Below, in pieces: positions 7,575 to 16,575 of a DNA stretch of 21,226 nucleotides. The notes under the pieces were generated by a model that was given only the letters and a program-made list of their open reading frames with translations, was not told the DNA's origin and made no database searches. Source of the DNA: a virus. The position numbers and the translations under genes are program-made. Location: positions 1 through 21,226 of IMG/VR virus record IMGVR_UViG_3300009081_000049; one strand, 5' to 3'. The number at the start of each line of letters is the position of its first letter. Position 1 is the first letter of the stretch.

Positions 7575-10228
7575 TCTAACGCTGTTATTAAAGCATTTTC
7601 AAACGCTATTATATCCGTATAAATTACTCCATTTAATCTCATTTTGTCAAATGGTCTTGGTGTAATTATTAATTGTTCATTAAAATCATACAAACTTACA
7701 AAAAATCCAGTCAATCTAAACGAATTTAATATATTTATATTTATATCATAATACTCACTTTCAGTTTTAGGCCTTAGTTTCAATTCAAGTGAGTTATCAG
7801 ACCATTTGTATTCAGCTTCTTTTGCATAACCTAATAAAACAGTTCCGTCAAATTTATTAACTCTTACATACCCTTTATCGCTTTCAATTTTATTAAAAAA
7901 CTCGGTAGCATCGGTAAAATCAGCAAAGACATTCACAGTTTCAATTCTCGGCTCAAATTTGCGAAGTGCCTTAATCGTTTCAATATTTATAGGCTCTGAA
8001 TCTGCGAGTATTTCACTTTCCCCCGTTAATCGAGTTGATAAATTACCATTTACATCAAATAATGTGTTTTTTATTTCTCCGGTTAAATAACGACTAAATG
8101 AACCTAATAAAGAATAAAAATCTTTTAAGTTTCTGCCAATCGAATAACGTAAATTTCCATAATTTAAAGGATTTGCAATACCTTCAATTAAAGTAAAAGG
8201 CTCAAAAGTTTCATTTATAAACTGCACCCCCGTTAAAGTATATTCAATAGTAATTGTCGACGTTCCTGAAAATGTAGGTGCAGAAGGTGTGCCAAATATT
8301 GCACCCGTTAAAGTAAGTACATTTGGTTCAATAGCATTTACAGAATAACTCCCTTGATTTTCACCTGCTGTGATTGTAATTGTTGAAAATGTATTTATAC
8401 CAATTAAAGTCCAAGGCACGGCTGGTGAAAGTAATTTTAGTGCAGGGAACGGAGTTGTTTGAACTTGCATAGTAATTGATGCCGTGAATCCTGACGTTCT
8501 ATTTGGTGCAATTTGATTTCCTTTGATTAGAAATAACTTTGTATCTTCTGAAAGTGAAGTAGTACTTTCACGATTAAATAATCTTCTACGTTGTTGCTCA
8601 ATTAAAAAAGCACTCCTTATATGGTCAAATTCCCATTTATTTTCTTTTTCTATTTTTTTACTCGGCATTAACCATTGTGATTGACCGTGTACGTCATCAA
8701 TTGAACCCTCACTATTTGTTTCCCTATCTTTTGATGAATTTTTATAGTTAAATTCAAATTGCAAAATAGCACAATTTGGATCGGATGAACTTTCATCCCT
8801 TAATTGCGGAATTTCAATAAAAGAAGCTATTTCTTCATCCTGATAAAATTCATTAAAATGAACTATCTCAATATCTCCGTTTCTATTGATTTGATAGCCG
8901 CCGTTTCGTTCCATTGGTATTTTAAGCAAATCTTTTAACGTGTTGTTAAACGGCTTGTCTGTTACTTGTCCTAATAAATAACCATTTGTTGCAAAGTTGT
9001 TATAATGTTCACCTGAAACATCCCAATCAGGACAAATAACGTCTTCACCACCTACGGATTTATAAGCGTGTTTTAATACATCAATATATCTAACCGCTTT
9101 TACAATTGTGTCTATTGCAGTTGATGTTGCAGAAATTGTTAATTTTGAATTATTCCATTCAACATGAGTATAATCATCTATTGTATCATAATTAAATGTG
9201 TCTAACGATGTTGTGCTAAAAGTCCAAGTTATGCCAAAATAAACAGAAAGCACTTCACCGCTTCGGATTGATGGTATTTCAGCTGTTATTTCATTTGGCA
9301 ATATTACTGTTTGTCTTGTTGTTCCTGTAAATTCTTGAAAAAACATAATTCCAGTACTTACTATATTACCCGCACCATCAGTAATTAGCCAATACCAACC
9401 ACAATCAGTCCTATTATTAAAACCTTCTCTGCCATTATAAACATGAGTAAATTTCATATCAATATCGCTAATTTTTATTTTTATATCACTTAGTGATGAT
9501 GGTGATTTAGGAATAATCACTTTTAATTGGTCATCTAAAAGAGTTCCAAAAAAAGCGACAGTTGGGTCAAAAGATACAAAAGAATCTTCTATATTATATT
9601 TTACTAAACTTTGATTAAAATTAGCATATCTTATAAATGAACCGGCTGGGTATTTATTTCTCGGAGCTCCTAAAAAAATAATTGGTATTTTTTCCCAAAT
9701 ACTTTCTTGAACTATCGGTTTAGCTAATTGCAACATATCAATAGGAATACACGGCTCAATCGCATTGCCGTCTAAATCTTCATCATTAAAAGCATCAATA
9801 ACCACATCTAAACGTCTTTTAATCTCTTCTCTTTTACTCGCTTGAATTACTTTGAACTTTATCTCGTCTTTTGTTGTAACTGCCGTTAAACCATCTAAAA
9901 TGCCTTTTGAAAACTCAGCACCATCTTTTTCTAAAATATACTCAACATCCAACTCCCAACCCTTGAATTTTATTTCATTTACCAAATAATCAAAAGCATG
10001 ATTAAGATAATTTGTAAGCGTTCCATCGGTTTGCACTTGTGTAGATGTTCGCCCCTCAAAATGTGTTTTATCAACAGTTAAATCAATATCCTCGTCACCT
10101 AAAACAACATCACGGCCATAAAAATCTTCTTGCTCAACTTTATGAGTAGAACCATCAAAACCGAACGGCTCGGCTATTTCTATTCGTCCTATTTCGCCTT
10201 TAAAATCTAAAAAGTGTCGTAAATTCAT
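7571..10228 (-). CDS. Large tail hub/distal tail protein
   Basis: This 885-residue protein directly follows the tape measure gene, with TAATG overlap at 10228. That is where distal tail and hub proteins are encoded. Its N-terminus (FKGEIGRIEIAEPFGFDGS) opens a beta-rich domain. A mid region near residues 440-490 contains LLKIPMERNGGYQINRNGDI and EIVHFNEFY, which resembles hub-type tail proteins that carry a short insertion around a conserved glycine. A further beta domain of about 600-680 (rich in T, I, G, S) looks inserted. The C-terminal third reads like tail-tip proteins (RNLKDFYSLLGSFSRYLTGE, then EAEYKWSDNSLELKL). I see no peptidase or glycosidase active site. The hub call rests mainly on gene order and size. 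Confidence 0.78.
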   Translation of the reverse strand: MNLRHFLDFKGEIGRIEIAEPFGFDGSTHKVEQEDFYGRDVVLGDEDIDLTVDKTHFEGRTSTQVQTDGTLTNYLNHAFDYLVNEIKFKGWELDVEYILEKDGAEFSKGILDGLTAVTTKDEIKFKVIQASKREEIKRRLDVVIDAFNDEDLDGNAIEPCIPIDMLQLAKPIVQESIWEKIPIIFLGAPRNKYPAGSFIRYANFNQSLVKYNIEDSFVSFDPTVAFFGTLLDDQLKVIIPKSPSSLSDIKIKISDIDMKFTHVYNGREGFNNRTDCGWYWLITDGAGNIVSTGIMFFQEFTGTTRQTVILPNEITAEIPSIRSGEVLSVYFGITWTFSTTSLDTFNYDTIDDYTHVEWNNSKLTISATSTAIDTIVKAVRYIDVLKHAYKSVGGEDVICPDWDVSGEHYNNFATNGYLLGQVTDKPFNNTLKDLLKIPMERNGGYQINRNGDIEIVHFNEFYQDEEIASFIEIPQLRDESSSDPNCAILQFEFNYKNSSKDRETNSEGSIDDVHGQSQWLMPSKKIEKENKWEFDHIRSAFLIEQQRRRLFNRESTTSLSEDTKLFLIKGNQIAPNRTSGFTASITMQVQTTPFPALKLLSPAVPWTLIGINTFSTITITAGENQGSYSVNAIEPNVLTLTGAIFGTPSAPTFSGTSTITIEYTLTGVQFINETFEPFTLIEGIANPLNYGNLRYSIGRNLKDFYSLLGSFSRYLTGEIKNTLFDVNGNLSTRLTGESEILADSEPINIETIKALRKFEPRIETVNVFADFTDATEFFNKIESDKGYVRVNKFDGTVLLGYAKEAEYKWSDNSLELKLRPKTESEYYDININILNSFRLTGFFVSLYDFNEQLIITPRPFDKMRLNGVIYTDIIAFENALITALE

Positions 10229-13086
10229 TATGATTTTATTCTTAAACGATTACTAACTAATAACTTTTTAACTCCTTGTTCTTTTTGGTATAATCTTTCG
10301 CCTTGTACGTCACGAATCAAACTCCATTCAGGTTTATTCTTAATTACATTTGTAAGGTTGTTTATATCTGAACGCAATGGTGACAAATCTAAATTATTAT
10401 TTACAACTGTTGAAGCGTTTGAAATTCCGTTGTTCATTAAAATTCCGTTCAACTCATTGTTAAACATAATCGATTTTGTTTCCTTTGCATTAAATACTTT
10501 ATCGCCTTTGTTTAGGTGTGTTAATTGTGCTCCTTTATTACTACCTAAAGATTTAACTTTGCCGTGCTTATCTGTAATTAACTCCGCCCCTCTTTCTTGT
10601 GTCCACGCCATACCCTCAGGAGCATTGTCCGTTCCTTTGTAAAATTGTGGCACTTGTTGTGAAGCTATTAAAGCTATTTGAGCAGCTCCAATTATACCAA
10701 CTGCAATTGCCATTGGAATACCATCTTTTAACGCACTAACAACCGCTACTGCTGTATTAATAACCGCTTCTGCAATAGCCATTGTTTTTCTCTCTTTTGC
10801 TTGTCGATTTAACAACAAACGTCTTTTTTCGTCATATTGTCGTTCTATTTCTGCTCGTGCCGTTGAACTCTCACCAGCGAATAAAATTGCAACATTGCGG
10901 CTATTTTCTAATCTTCCTAACTCTTGTTCATAGGCTCTTTGCTGAGCTTCCTGAACTACGTTTATAGCATCTAAGGCAACGCTACTCCATTGTTGGAACT
11001 GTTCTTGCCAACCTTCTGTTAATTCCTCTCCGCTTTCAGTTCCTTGTTTTCTCCACGCTTCAAACCCTTCGGCTGTTAATCCCATTTCTTCAAAGTCTAA
11101 CTTTAATCCTTCGCCCTCTAAAGCGGTTAATTCGCCTCTTAATGCTTTTAAACCATCTTCTAATATTGCTAATTGAGCATTGAAAGATTTATATTCTTCT
11201 GTTGTATCGGCAGTATTAGCACGGATTTGTTTTAATGAAGAAATTTGCTTTTCATACCAAGACTCTGTGCCTTGTAATAATTCTAATTCTTTTTCAGTTT
11301 CTTTGTTGTTTTCTTTTTTAGCGGTTGTATTATCTTTAGTGGTATTTGTTTTTCCAGACATTAAAGATATTTCTTTTTTTAATTGCTCATTTGATTTGCT
11401 TTTAGCGACATCAAATAAAACCTCCTGACTTACATCTTTTTGTTTTAATTTATTTAAAGCAATGTGTTGACCTATTAATTTATTTCTAACTATTTGCTCC
11501 TCATTCATTTTTTGAGTTACAATGTTTTGAATTTTAATATTTGCGTTTAAATAACTATTAATTATTTTTTGATTTTCTGCTGTTGTATTTCCTCCAGCAA
11601 TTCCAACTTCTACCATTATTTCCTGAGAACGTAAGTTGCTAACTCCTTCTAATGATTTGGCTATATCTCTATATCTTTTTACTATTGTTTCAACTCTTTC
11701 TCTTTCTCCTTTGTAATATTCTATTGATGTTTTCTCTGATTTAGCAAAACCAGCATCAATAGCATTAACACCTCTTTCAATTATTTCACTTTCAGGCAAA
11801 AGTCCTTTTATAGATTTGAAAAGACCTACTTTGTCAATCCTTTCAGACATTCTTAATAAGTTAGCAAAAGCATCAGTTATTGACCTAAAAACATTAGCTG
11901 TAGTTCCTTCACCCGCTTGTAATGATGCAATATAAGCCTCCCATGCTACTGTTAATCTTTGTTGTGATGCGGTTAAACTTTCAATCCTATCTAAAGTTTC
12001 AATTCCGTATGTTTTCTCTAATTGTTTTGCAAATCTGGGTAAAACATCAGAAGCTAATAACTCCCCCGCTTTCATCATTTTGCCCAACTCTTGCTCAGTA
12101 ACTCCAACTGCTTTAGCCATAATCCCAAAAGCACCCGGCAAAGCCTCACCTAATTGACCTCGTAATTCCTCCGCTTGAATAGTGCCCTTTGACATCATTT
12201 GGTTTAACGCTAAAAATGCCCGTTCTTGTTGTTGAACGGTTAACCCCATTGATGCAGCAGCTTTTGATACACTTCTAAAGATACCTTGTATTTCTGTGCT
12301 ACTTATTTTATCTTTTGCTGATACATAAAATTGAGTATATTGCTTAGTTAATTGGCTTAAATCAACTCCGAAATCTTCTGCGGTTTTTCTTAAAAATGCT
12401 TGTGATTGTGTGAATATTTCTGATGATTGCGTAACTAACGCTAAAGCACGATTTAACCCGTCAAACTCTTTTGTTAGTTCAAATACAGATTTAACAATTC
12501 CAGCAAATACAGTTAAAACACCACCAATCCCTAAAACTGATAATAATTCACGCCCAAATTTTACGCTCCTTTGCCCTGTTCTATTCCATTTATCAACTGC
12601 TTTATCAGCTTGTAATACTTTTGTTTGTAGTTTTTGAAATTCCGCTTGTGCCGTTTTTAATTCACGGTTGTATTGTCTTTGCGTTTGTTCAGCTGTTTTA
12701 CCCCTTACTATTAAATCCTGATAACGTTGTGATGCAATAGCAACCTGAGCTGATAAATTAGCATAAGCACCAACTAATTGAGAGGTTGCCCGTGTTTGTC
12801 TGTCTGCGTTTTGAGCTAAAGCACGTCCGTTAACAATCTCTTCACTTGTTTTTTGATTTACTTGTGATTTAGCTTGTACTAATTTATTTGTCGCTTGTAC
12901 TGATTTTTCTTGTGCAGCTGCAACATCTTTCAACCCCTTAGCGTAATCACTCGGCAATTTCTTATACTCATCATTCAAACTTTTAACGGTTTGAACTGAC
13001 ATTTGCACAACTTTTACATGGTCTGTAAAGGCCTCATTTAACTTTTTAACGAGTCCTTCCGCTTCTATAAAATTACCTTTTGCCAT
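10228..13086 (-). CDS. Tail tape measure protein
   Basis: This 952-residue protein carries the tape-measure domain (TIGR02675-like) at about residues 205-395. The defining motif is at 299-320 (SKGTIQAEELRGQLGEALPG), preceded by a KAAASMGLTVQQQ helix. Residues about 40-170 and 590-760 are long, Gln/Lys/Glu-rich, coiled-coil-like helices. A hydrophobic segment at about 769-809 with VINTAVAVVSALKDGIPMAI may contact the host membrane during DNA entry. By the usual rule of about 0.15 nm per residue, the tail would be about 140 nm long, the length range of a siphovirus. The ATG at 13086 lies inside the end of the upstream gene (14-base overlap), which suggests coupled translation. The C-terminal tail holds a charged region ending LLVSNRLRIKS. 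Confidence 0.95.
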   Translation of the reverse strand: MAKGNFIEAEGLVKKLNEAFTDHVKVVQMSVQTVKSLNDEYKKLPSDYAKGLKDVAAAQEKSVQATNKLVQAKSQVNQKTSEEIVNGRALAQNADRQTRATSQLVGAYANLSAQVAIASQRYQDLIVRGKTAEQTQRQYNRELKTAQAEFQKLQTKVLQADKAVDKWNRTGQRSVKFGRELLSVLGIGGVLTVFAGIVKSVFELTKEFDGLNRALALVTQSSEIFTQSQAFLRKTAEDFGVDLSQLTKQYTQFYVSAKDKISSTEIQGIFRSVSKAAASMGLTVQQQERAFLALNQMMSKGTIQAEELRGQLGEALPGAFGIMAKAVGVTEQELGKMMKAGELLASDVLPRFAKQLEKTYGIETLDRIESLTASQQRLTVAWEAYIASLQAGEGTTANVFRSITDAFANLLRMSERIDKVGLFKSIKGLLPESEIIERGVNAIDAGFAKSEKTSIEYYKGERERVETIVKRYRDIAKSLEGVSNLRSQEIMVEVGIAGGNTTAENQKIINSYLNANIKIQNIVTQKMNEEQIVRNKLIGQHIALNKLKQKDVSQEVLFDVAKSKSNEQLKKEISLMSGKTNTTKDNTTAKKENNKETEKELELLQGTESWYEKQISSLKQIRANTADTTEEYKSFNAQLAILEDGLKALRGELTALEGEGLKLDFEEMGLTAEGFEAWRKQGTESGEELTEGWQEQFQQWSSVALDAINVVQEAQQRAYEQELGRLENSRNVAILFAGESSTARAEIERQYDEKRRLLLNRQAKERKTMAIAEAVINTAVAVVSALKDGIPMAIAVGIIGAAQIALIASQQVPQFYKGTDNAPEGMAWTQERGAELITDKHGKVKSLGSNKGAQLTHLNKGDKVFNAKETKSIMFNNELNGILMNNGISNASTVVNNNLDLSPLRSDINNLTNVIKNKPEWSLIRDVQGERLYQKEQGVKKLLVSNRLRIKS

Positions 13087-13720
13087 TTTTTACGCTTTTA
13101 ATTTTTTCGTTTGCAATATCTTCGTATGCCAACCATTGCATTACGCTTATTTCGTTTATGTTTGGTATTGACCGTTCTAAAATCTGTTCAACATTCGCTA
13201 CAACTTTGTAAACATTTGTTATTTCCTGCTCAATCTTTTCACTTGTTTTTTTCTGCATCAAAGTAAGTGAAGTAGTTAAAGCATTAACGGCCGATTGAAT
13301 TATTTTTAAATTTACCTCAATTCCTTCAAAAAACTTTAATTTTATTTTAGGCTCTAATTCTTTAATTAATGAATATAACTTTTGTTCATATTCCGCAAAC
13401 AATTCAGGCTCTAAAATATCCCTATAATGATTCTGTAAATCTACTAAAAAATTAGCCGTACTTACTATATTTTCAATACGAACTCTTAACTTCATTTCGT
13501 TAATTGCTTTTGATAAAAATAATTTTGCTTTCTGGTCGTTTTTAACAGCATAATAGTCATCATACAATTTATACCAAACGTTTAAAATTTGCTCGTTTTC
13601 GATTTTATTATATTTCTTATTTTCGGAATAATTAACATCCAATAAAAGATAGTTTTGTTCTTTTAGAATATTCCAAAATAAAATGATTCTTAACTTATCT
13701 AAACTATTGACTAATTCCAT
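13073..13720 (-). CDS. Helical protein in the tail-assembly-chaperone position
   Basis: I chose the ATG at 13720 because AAGGA lies just upstream and A residues sit at -3 and -6. An ATG at 13750 would add 10 residues (MVQNIITLRN) and overlap the previous gene by 47 bases instead of 17. The 215-residue product is mostly helical, lysine/glutamate-rich, and ends in basic residues (KIKSVKNGKR). It sits directly before the tape measure gene, where most siphoviruses encode a tail assembly chaperone that holds the tape measure. It is longer than usual single chaperones and has no motif I recognise, so the role is inferred from position. Confidence 0.68.
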   Translation of the reverse strand: MELVNSLDKLRIILFWNILKEQNYLLLDVNYSENKKYNKIENEQILNVWYKLYDDYYAVKNDQKAKLFLSKAINEMKLRVRIENIVSTANFLVDLQNHYRDILEPELFAEYEQKLYSLIKELEPKIKLKFFEGIEVNLKIIQSAVNALTTSLTLMQKKTSEKIEQEITNVYKVVANVEQILERSIPNINEISVMQWLAYEDIANEKIKSVKNGKR

Positions 13721-13949
13721 ATTCCTTAATGTGATTATATTCTGCACCATTTATAAAGTTTGGTTTTATATCTCTTTCAAAAATAATCATAAAACTTTCC
13801 TTCCTTGCTATTTCTACTGGTGCTGTTTGATTTACTTTATAAAAATAACGTTCAGTACCCTTTTGCTCAAATTCTTTCTTATATCGTCTTAAAAGTTCAT
13901 TTGTTGAACCGTTAAAACCTAAACCACAACTAAAGCAACCTACCGCCAT
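13704..13949 (-). CDS. Small Cys-containing phage tail protein, unknown
   Basis: This 81-residue protein has a distinctive N-terminus (MAVGCFSCGLGFNGSTNELL) with a CxxC pair, which could form a disulfide or bind a metal. One such pair alone is too little for a zinc site unless it multimerises. The rest is charged, with ERYFYK and FMIIFERDIKP stretches. It overlaps the upstream gene by 10 bases and the downstream gene by at least 17 bases. It is shorter than the usual chaperone partner. I recognise the GCFSCG opening loosely from Bacteroidota phage proteins without a defined role. Confidence 0.65.
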   Translation of the reverse strand: MAVGCFSCGLGFNGSTNELLRRYKKEFEQKGTERYFYKVNQTAPVEIARKESFMIIFERDIKPNFINGAEYNHIKEYGISQ

Positions 13950-14377
13950 AATTTATTCATTATTGATTCTACAACAAAATCATATATTTCAGCAAATAAT
14001 TGTTCTTGCTCTTCACTACTCAATCCAAACTCTTCAAATCCGTATTTTTTACCAATCTTTTCAAACTTTGAATCAGTTGAGTAAATCTCGAATAAATTAC
14101 CAGCTTTTCTAACCGTTAATAAATCCGCTAATGAACCAGTATCATGTAAATCTACAAAGCCTTTCGCTTGTGGGTTAATGCCTATTTTATATTGTCTGTA
14201 TTCCTCACTTCTGTATTCTGCAATTATTCCCCCATCAACTGATTTGCCTATTATCCATCTTCTTTTTACTTCGTTTACAATATTCCCAGCATTTAGAATA
14301 ATCATATCCGCAACAAATTTAGGGATGTTTGAAACTTCCCTATTCAATTGCAAACTATAATCATCTATGTAACTCAT
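13940..14377 (-). CDS. Tail-completion/neck-type protein (HK97 gp10-like candidate)
   Basis: This 145-residue protein contains GFVDLHDTGSLADLLTV (residues about 73-89). A short helix and a D-T-G-x-L core, followed by a strand pair, resemble the small neck or tail-completion proteins of HK97-like phages (gp10 group). The C-terminus holds an acidic helix (GLSSEEQEQLFAEIYDFV) that could contact another connector protein. The start codon lies 7 bases after the T-tract of a strong terminator, so transcription of this gene and all genes downstream depends on readthrough. The leader (AAAACAATG) has A at -3 and -6, as is common in Bacteroidota. The neck assignment is tentative. Confidence 0.7.
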   Translation of the reverse strand: MSYIDDYSLQLNREVSNIPKFVADMIILNAGNIVNEVKRRWIIGKSVDGGIIAEYRSEEYRQYKIGINPQAKGFVDLHDTGSLADLLTVRKAGNLFEIYSTDSKFEKIGKKYGFEEFGLSSEEQEQLFAEIYDFVVESIMNKLWR

Positions 14378-14383
14378 TGTTTT

Positions 14384-14414
14384 AAAAAAAAGCCCCTCTC
14401 ATAAGAGAGAGGCT
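14384..14414 (-). terminator. Strong intrinsic terminator after the major tail protein gene
   Basis: On the minus strand the RNA folds as AGCCUCUCUC, loop UUAU, then GAGAGGGGCU. This is ten base pairs, one of them a G-U wobble, followed directly by an eight-base T run counting the last stem base. It lies between the stop of the tail-tube gene (14439) and the next ATG (14377). The complementary strand has no T run after the hairpin, so the direction is clear. It probably lowers transcription of low-copy tail-tip genes relative to capsid and tube genes. Confidence 0.9.
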
Positions 14415-14438
14415 CAAAGCAAAAAATATGAAAAAAAA

Positions 14439-15374
14439 CTAAACAGACGGAGCTTCTGCAACAGTAAATGTTGCTTGTCCTTTAAATAAATTCCCTAAAG
14501 AATCTTCGGCGACATCATCCGAACCATCACGCAATTTCAATATCACAACTGCATCTTCATCTAAAGCCGTTACAGTAGCCGTGTATTTACCTGTTGCATT
14601 TGAATAACTAACAGCCGTTACCGGATTGTTAACACCATCTGCCGTAACTACATAATTTGTAATTGCATCTAAAGAAGTAATTAAATCGTCATTGTTACAA
14701 GCAGAAGCCACTTGAAAAACAATAGAAGTAGAACCATCAACAACTGTATCAACAGTTATCTTAGCATCAACAACACCCTCAACCTCTAAGGCATTGAATC
14801 CTAATTCTTCCCATGTAATAAATTGGAAACGTAAATTGAACTCCTCAGCATCCAATAATTGGATTTTAGCCATCGACATTTGCGGATCAGTACCCTGAAC
14901 AAGTTTGAAAGTTTCAACATCAAACAATCCCATGTTTAAACCTTTCAATTTAGTAGCTGCCTGATTTGTGGCCACTAAAAGACCTTTGTCAAACAACATA
15001 GCCAAATCCCATTTTGATTTTCCTGATTTGTCATATAAAGACTTGTGGAAACATCCACCTTTATCAAACGAAAATGTAAATTGTGGCTTACCGTTTCTAA
15101 CTTTTGACAATACTCCAGTACTTGAAGTGTTCACTTCGTTATCCGGTGTAGTTTGCTCAAAGTTGTATATTCCCAAAAATGGAAACAATCCAAATGCTTT
15201 AATTCTGTCTTTCCAAGTTGCTTCATCAAGCGTGTCAGTAGCAACATCCCATGTAAAGCCTTTAGTTAACAATCCAATCCCTAAAACATCGCCAAAGGTT
15301 TGGATATCGCAACTTCTGCTTCCTGTACCTCTTAAATCGGTCGTACAGTTACCGTATGAATTTAAATTTATCAT
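14439..15374 (-). CDS. Major tail (tube) protein with C-terminal Ig-like domain
   Basis: This 311-residue protein begins with an N-terminal segment containing two cysteines, C10 and C22, around TDLRGTGSRS. The tube-like domain spans about residues 1-198 and includes TFSFDKGGCFHKSLYDKSG and MSMAKIQLLDAEEFNLRF. A linker at about 198-204 leads to a C-terminal Ig-like domain (about 200-306) with the SbsA/Big_5 pattern: AKITVDT, then ITNYVVTADG, then GKYTATVTA, and a final strand ending FKGQATFTV. Such C-terminal Ig domains often decorate tubes of siphoviruses. Position, size and the strong terminator that follows it fit the abundant tube subunit. It stops with TAG at 14439. Confidence 0.88.
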   Translation of the reverse strand: MINLNSYGNCTTDLRGTGSRSCDIQTFGDVLGIGLLTKGFTWDVATDTLDEATWKDRIKAFGLFPFLGIYNFEQTTPDNEVNTSSTGVLSKVRNGKPQFTFSFDKGGCFHKSLYDKSGKSKWDLAMLFDKGLLVATNQAATKLKGLNMGLFDVETFKLVQGTDPQMSMAKIQLLDAEEFNLRFQFITWEELGFNALEVEGVVDAKITVDTVVDGSTSIVFQVASACNNDDLITSLDAITNYVVTADGVNNPVTAVSYSNATGKYTATVTALDEDAVVILKLRDGSDDVAEDSLGNLFKGQATFTVAEAPSV

Positions 15375-15385
15375 TTTATTTTTTA

Positions 15386-15925
15386 TTAATTAATTAAACA
15401 TTCTGCATTAATTCTTAAACTAAACTTTATCACTCGTGCATCAACAATATCAGTAACTATATTTACATCTGAATAGGTTTTTTTACCTTTAAAATCAGAT
15501 GTTGTTAAGTTTTCATTATTTGTATCTACACCATAATTCGGTTCATCTTTTTCCTTAAACCTATCTTTCAACTCACGTGAAACGATTTCAACGTGTAAGT
15601 TTTCGGTCAATCTATTCTTTACTAAATTTGTAAGCGGATTAATGATTTTAGTATAGCTTTCAATTTGTCTTGTTTTATTAAACCAAGCCGATTCAGTATT
15701 CTGCATTATTATCAAAGTGGCTTCGGTTTCATATTTACCGTTTAACTCAGTAAAGTCATTTAAGATATACCAAATTAAAGGATATTTTTGAGAGTTGCCC
15801 ATTGATTTAATCCACTTTAATAGTTCTTTTTGGTCACCATATCCGTATTGAACAGTTCTATTTGAACTATTGTAAGGTATTGTTAACCCTTGAAAAACTG
15901 TTGCTAAAGCAGTTGCAATTATCAT
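15386..15925 (-). CDS. Tail terminator / neck candidate protein
   Basis: This 179-residue protein lies between the connector and the major tail protein, the place of the tail terminator in HK97- and lambda-like phages. It has a short N-terminal helix, a YPLIWYILNDF strand followed by a YETEATLIIMQNT strand, then a long amphipathic helix (ESYTKIINPLTNLVKNRL). Helix-strand mixtures of this size match such neck proteins. The C-terminal part ends with VIKFSLRINAECLIN. It overlaps the upstream gene by 4 bases (ATGA, 15922-15925). The function is inferred from gene order rather than a specific motif. Confidence 0.7.
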   Translation of the reverse strand: MIIATALATVFQGLTIPYNSSNRTVQYGYGDQKELLKWIKSMGNSQKYPLIWYILNDFTELNGKYETEATLIIMQNTESAWFNKTRQIESYTKIINPLTNLVKNRLTENLHVEIVSRELKDRFKEKDEPNYGVDTNNENLTTSDFKGKKTYSDVNIVTDIVDARVIKFSLRINAECLIN

Positions 15926-16563
15926 AATCCAAATTGATTTTTATATTCAAAACAAGTGAATGGAGCATCAGGATAGTTTGTTTGATTATCTTTTAAGAAC
16001 GTGAATAAATCCACATAATAAGACTTATCAGCATGACTATAATCATATATCGGAACTCCAACGTTCCAATACATTATTCCCCTTCTGCCGTAGCTTTCAC
16101 CACCATTAACGGAATTTACAAATCGATTCCATGTGTTTGTCAATCTTTGTGTTGAATTTACAGAAACCGCATTTTTACTAACTTGCATTACTTCACCCAC
16201 TCCGGTCATATCAGTTAGTTTAGATTCTAACCAAAAGTAGTAAACATAATCAGCTAATAATGAACTCTTGAAAGTTCCTTCGGTAAATAACAATCCCTTC
16301 CAACGGTAATTTTTACCATTTTTAATATAGGTTTTGCCGTTTACTAAGTCCTTCCATTTCTGTTCTGCATCTGTTTTCAAAACTCCGTTTGTAATATCAC
16401 TATTCAAATCAGTAAATAAATCATAACCTAAAACCTCTTGTAATAACAGACGCACTTTACCATCGATGAACTCAGTTAATTCCGTAGCAGAATTACCTTG
16501 TAACTCGTTTACATTTGGTATTGCGATTTCTCGATTGAAATAAGATGCGTCTATTAAATACAT
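15922..16563 (-). CDS. Head-tail connector/adaptor-like protein (DUF6712-like)
   Basis: This 213-residue protein opens with MYLIDASYFNREIAIPN and an IDGKVRLLLQEVLGYDLFTD helix. These are features I associate with DUF6712-type connector proteins of Bacteroidota phages, which take the role of the HK97 gp6-like adaptor ring under the portal. Residues about 110-140 hold a helix with KSSLLADYVYYFWLES. The C-terminal third has a Tyr/Trp-rich stretch (GIMYWNVGVPIYDYSH). The gene is placed right after the capsid gene and the 68-residue gene, the correct location for this job. Its start is 12 bases from the preceding stop, and its end overlaps the next gene. The family name is from pattern memory. Confidence 0.75.
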   Translation of the reverse strand: MYLIDASYFNREIAIPNVNELQGNSATELTEFIDGKVRLLLQEVLGYDLFTDLNSDITNGVLKTDAEQKWKDLVNGKTYIKNGKNYRWKGLLFTEGTFKSSLLADYVYYFWLESKLTDMTGVGEVMQVSKNAVSVNSTQRLTNTWNRFVNSVNGGESYGRRGIMYWNVGVPIYDYSHADKSYYVDLFTFLKDNQTNYPDAPFTCFEYKNQFGL

Positions 16564-16575
16564 TGTTTTATAAAT

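Noticed and set aside
10358-10642. 94-codon plus-strand open frame opposite the tape measure gene
   Set aside because: It is antisense to a confidently identified gene, with no RBS-like context or family features.
13704-13750. Programmed frameshift joining the two small genes before the tape measure
   Set aside because: No slippery heptamer is visible in the overlap, the required shift would be +1, and the downstream gene has its own ATG with AAGGA upstream.
14968-15393. 141-codon open frame on the plus strand
   Set aside because: It lies opposite the major tail protein gene, no other gene here is on this strand, and the composition gives no recognisable domain. It is the antisense shadow of a real gene.
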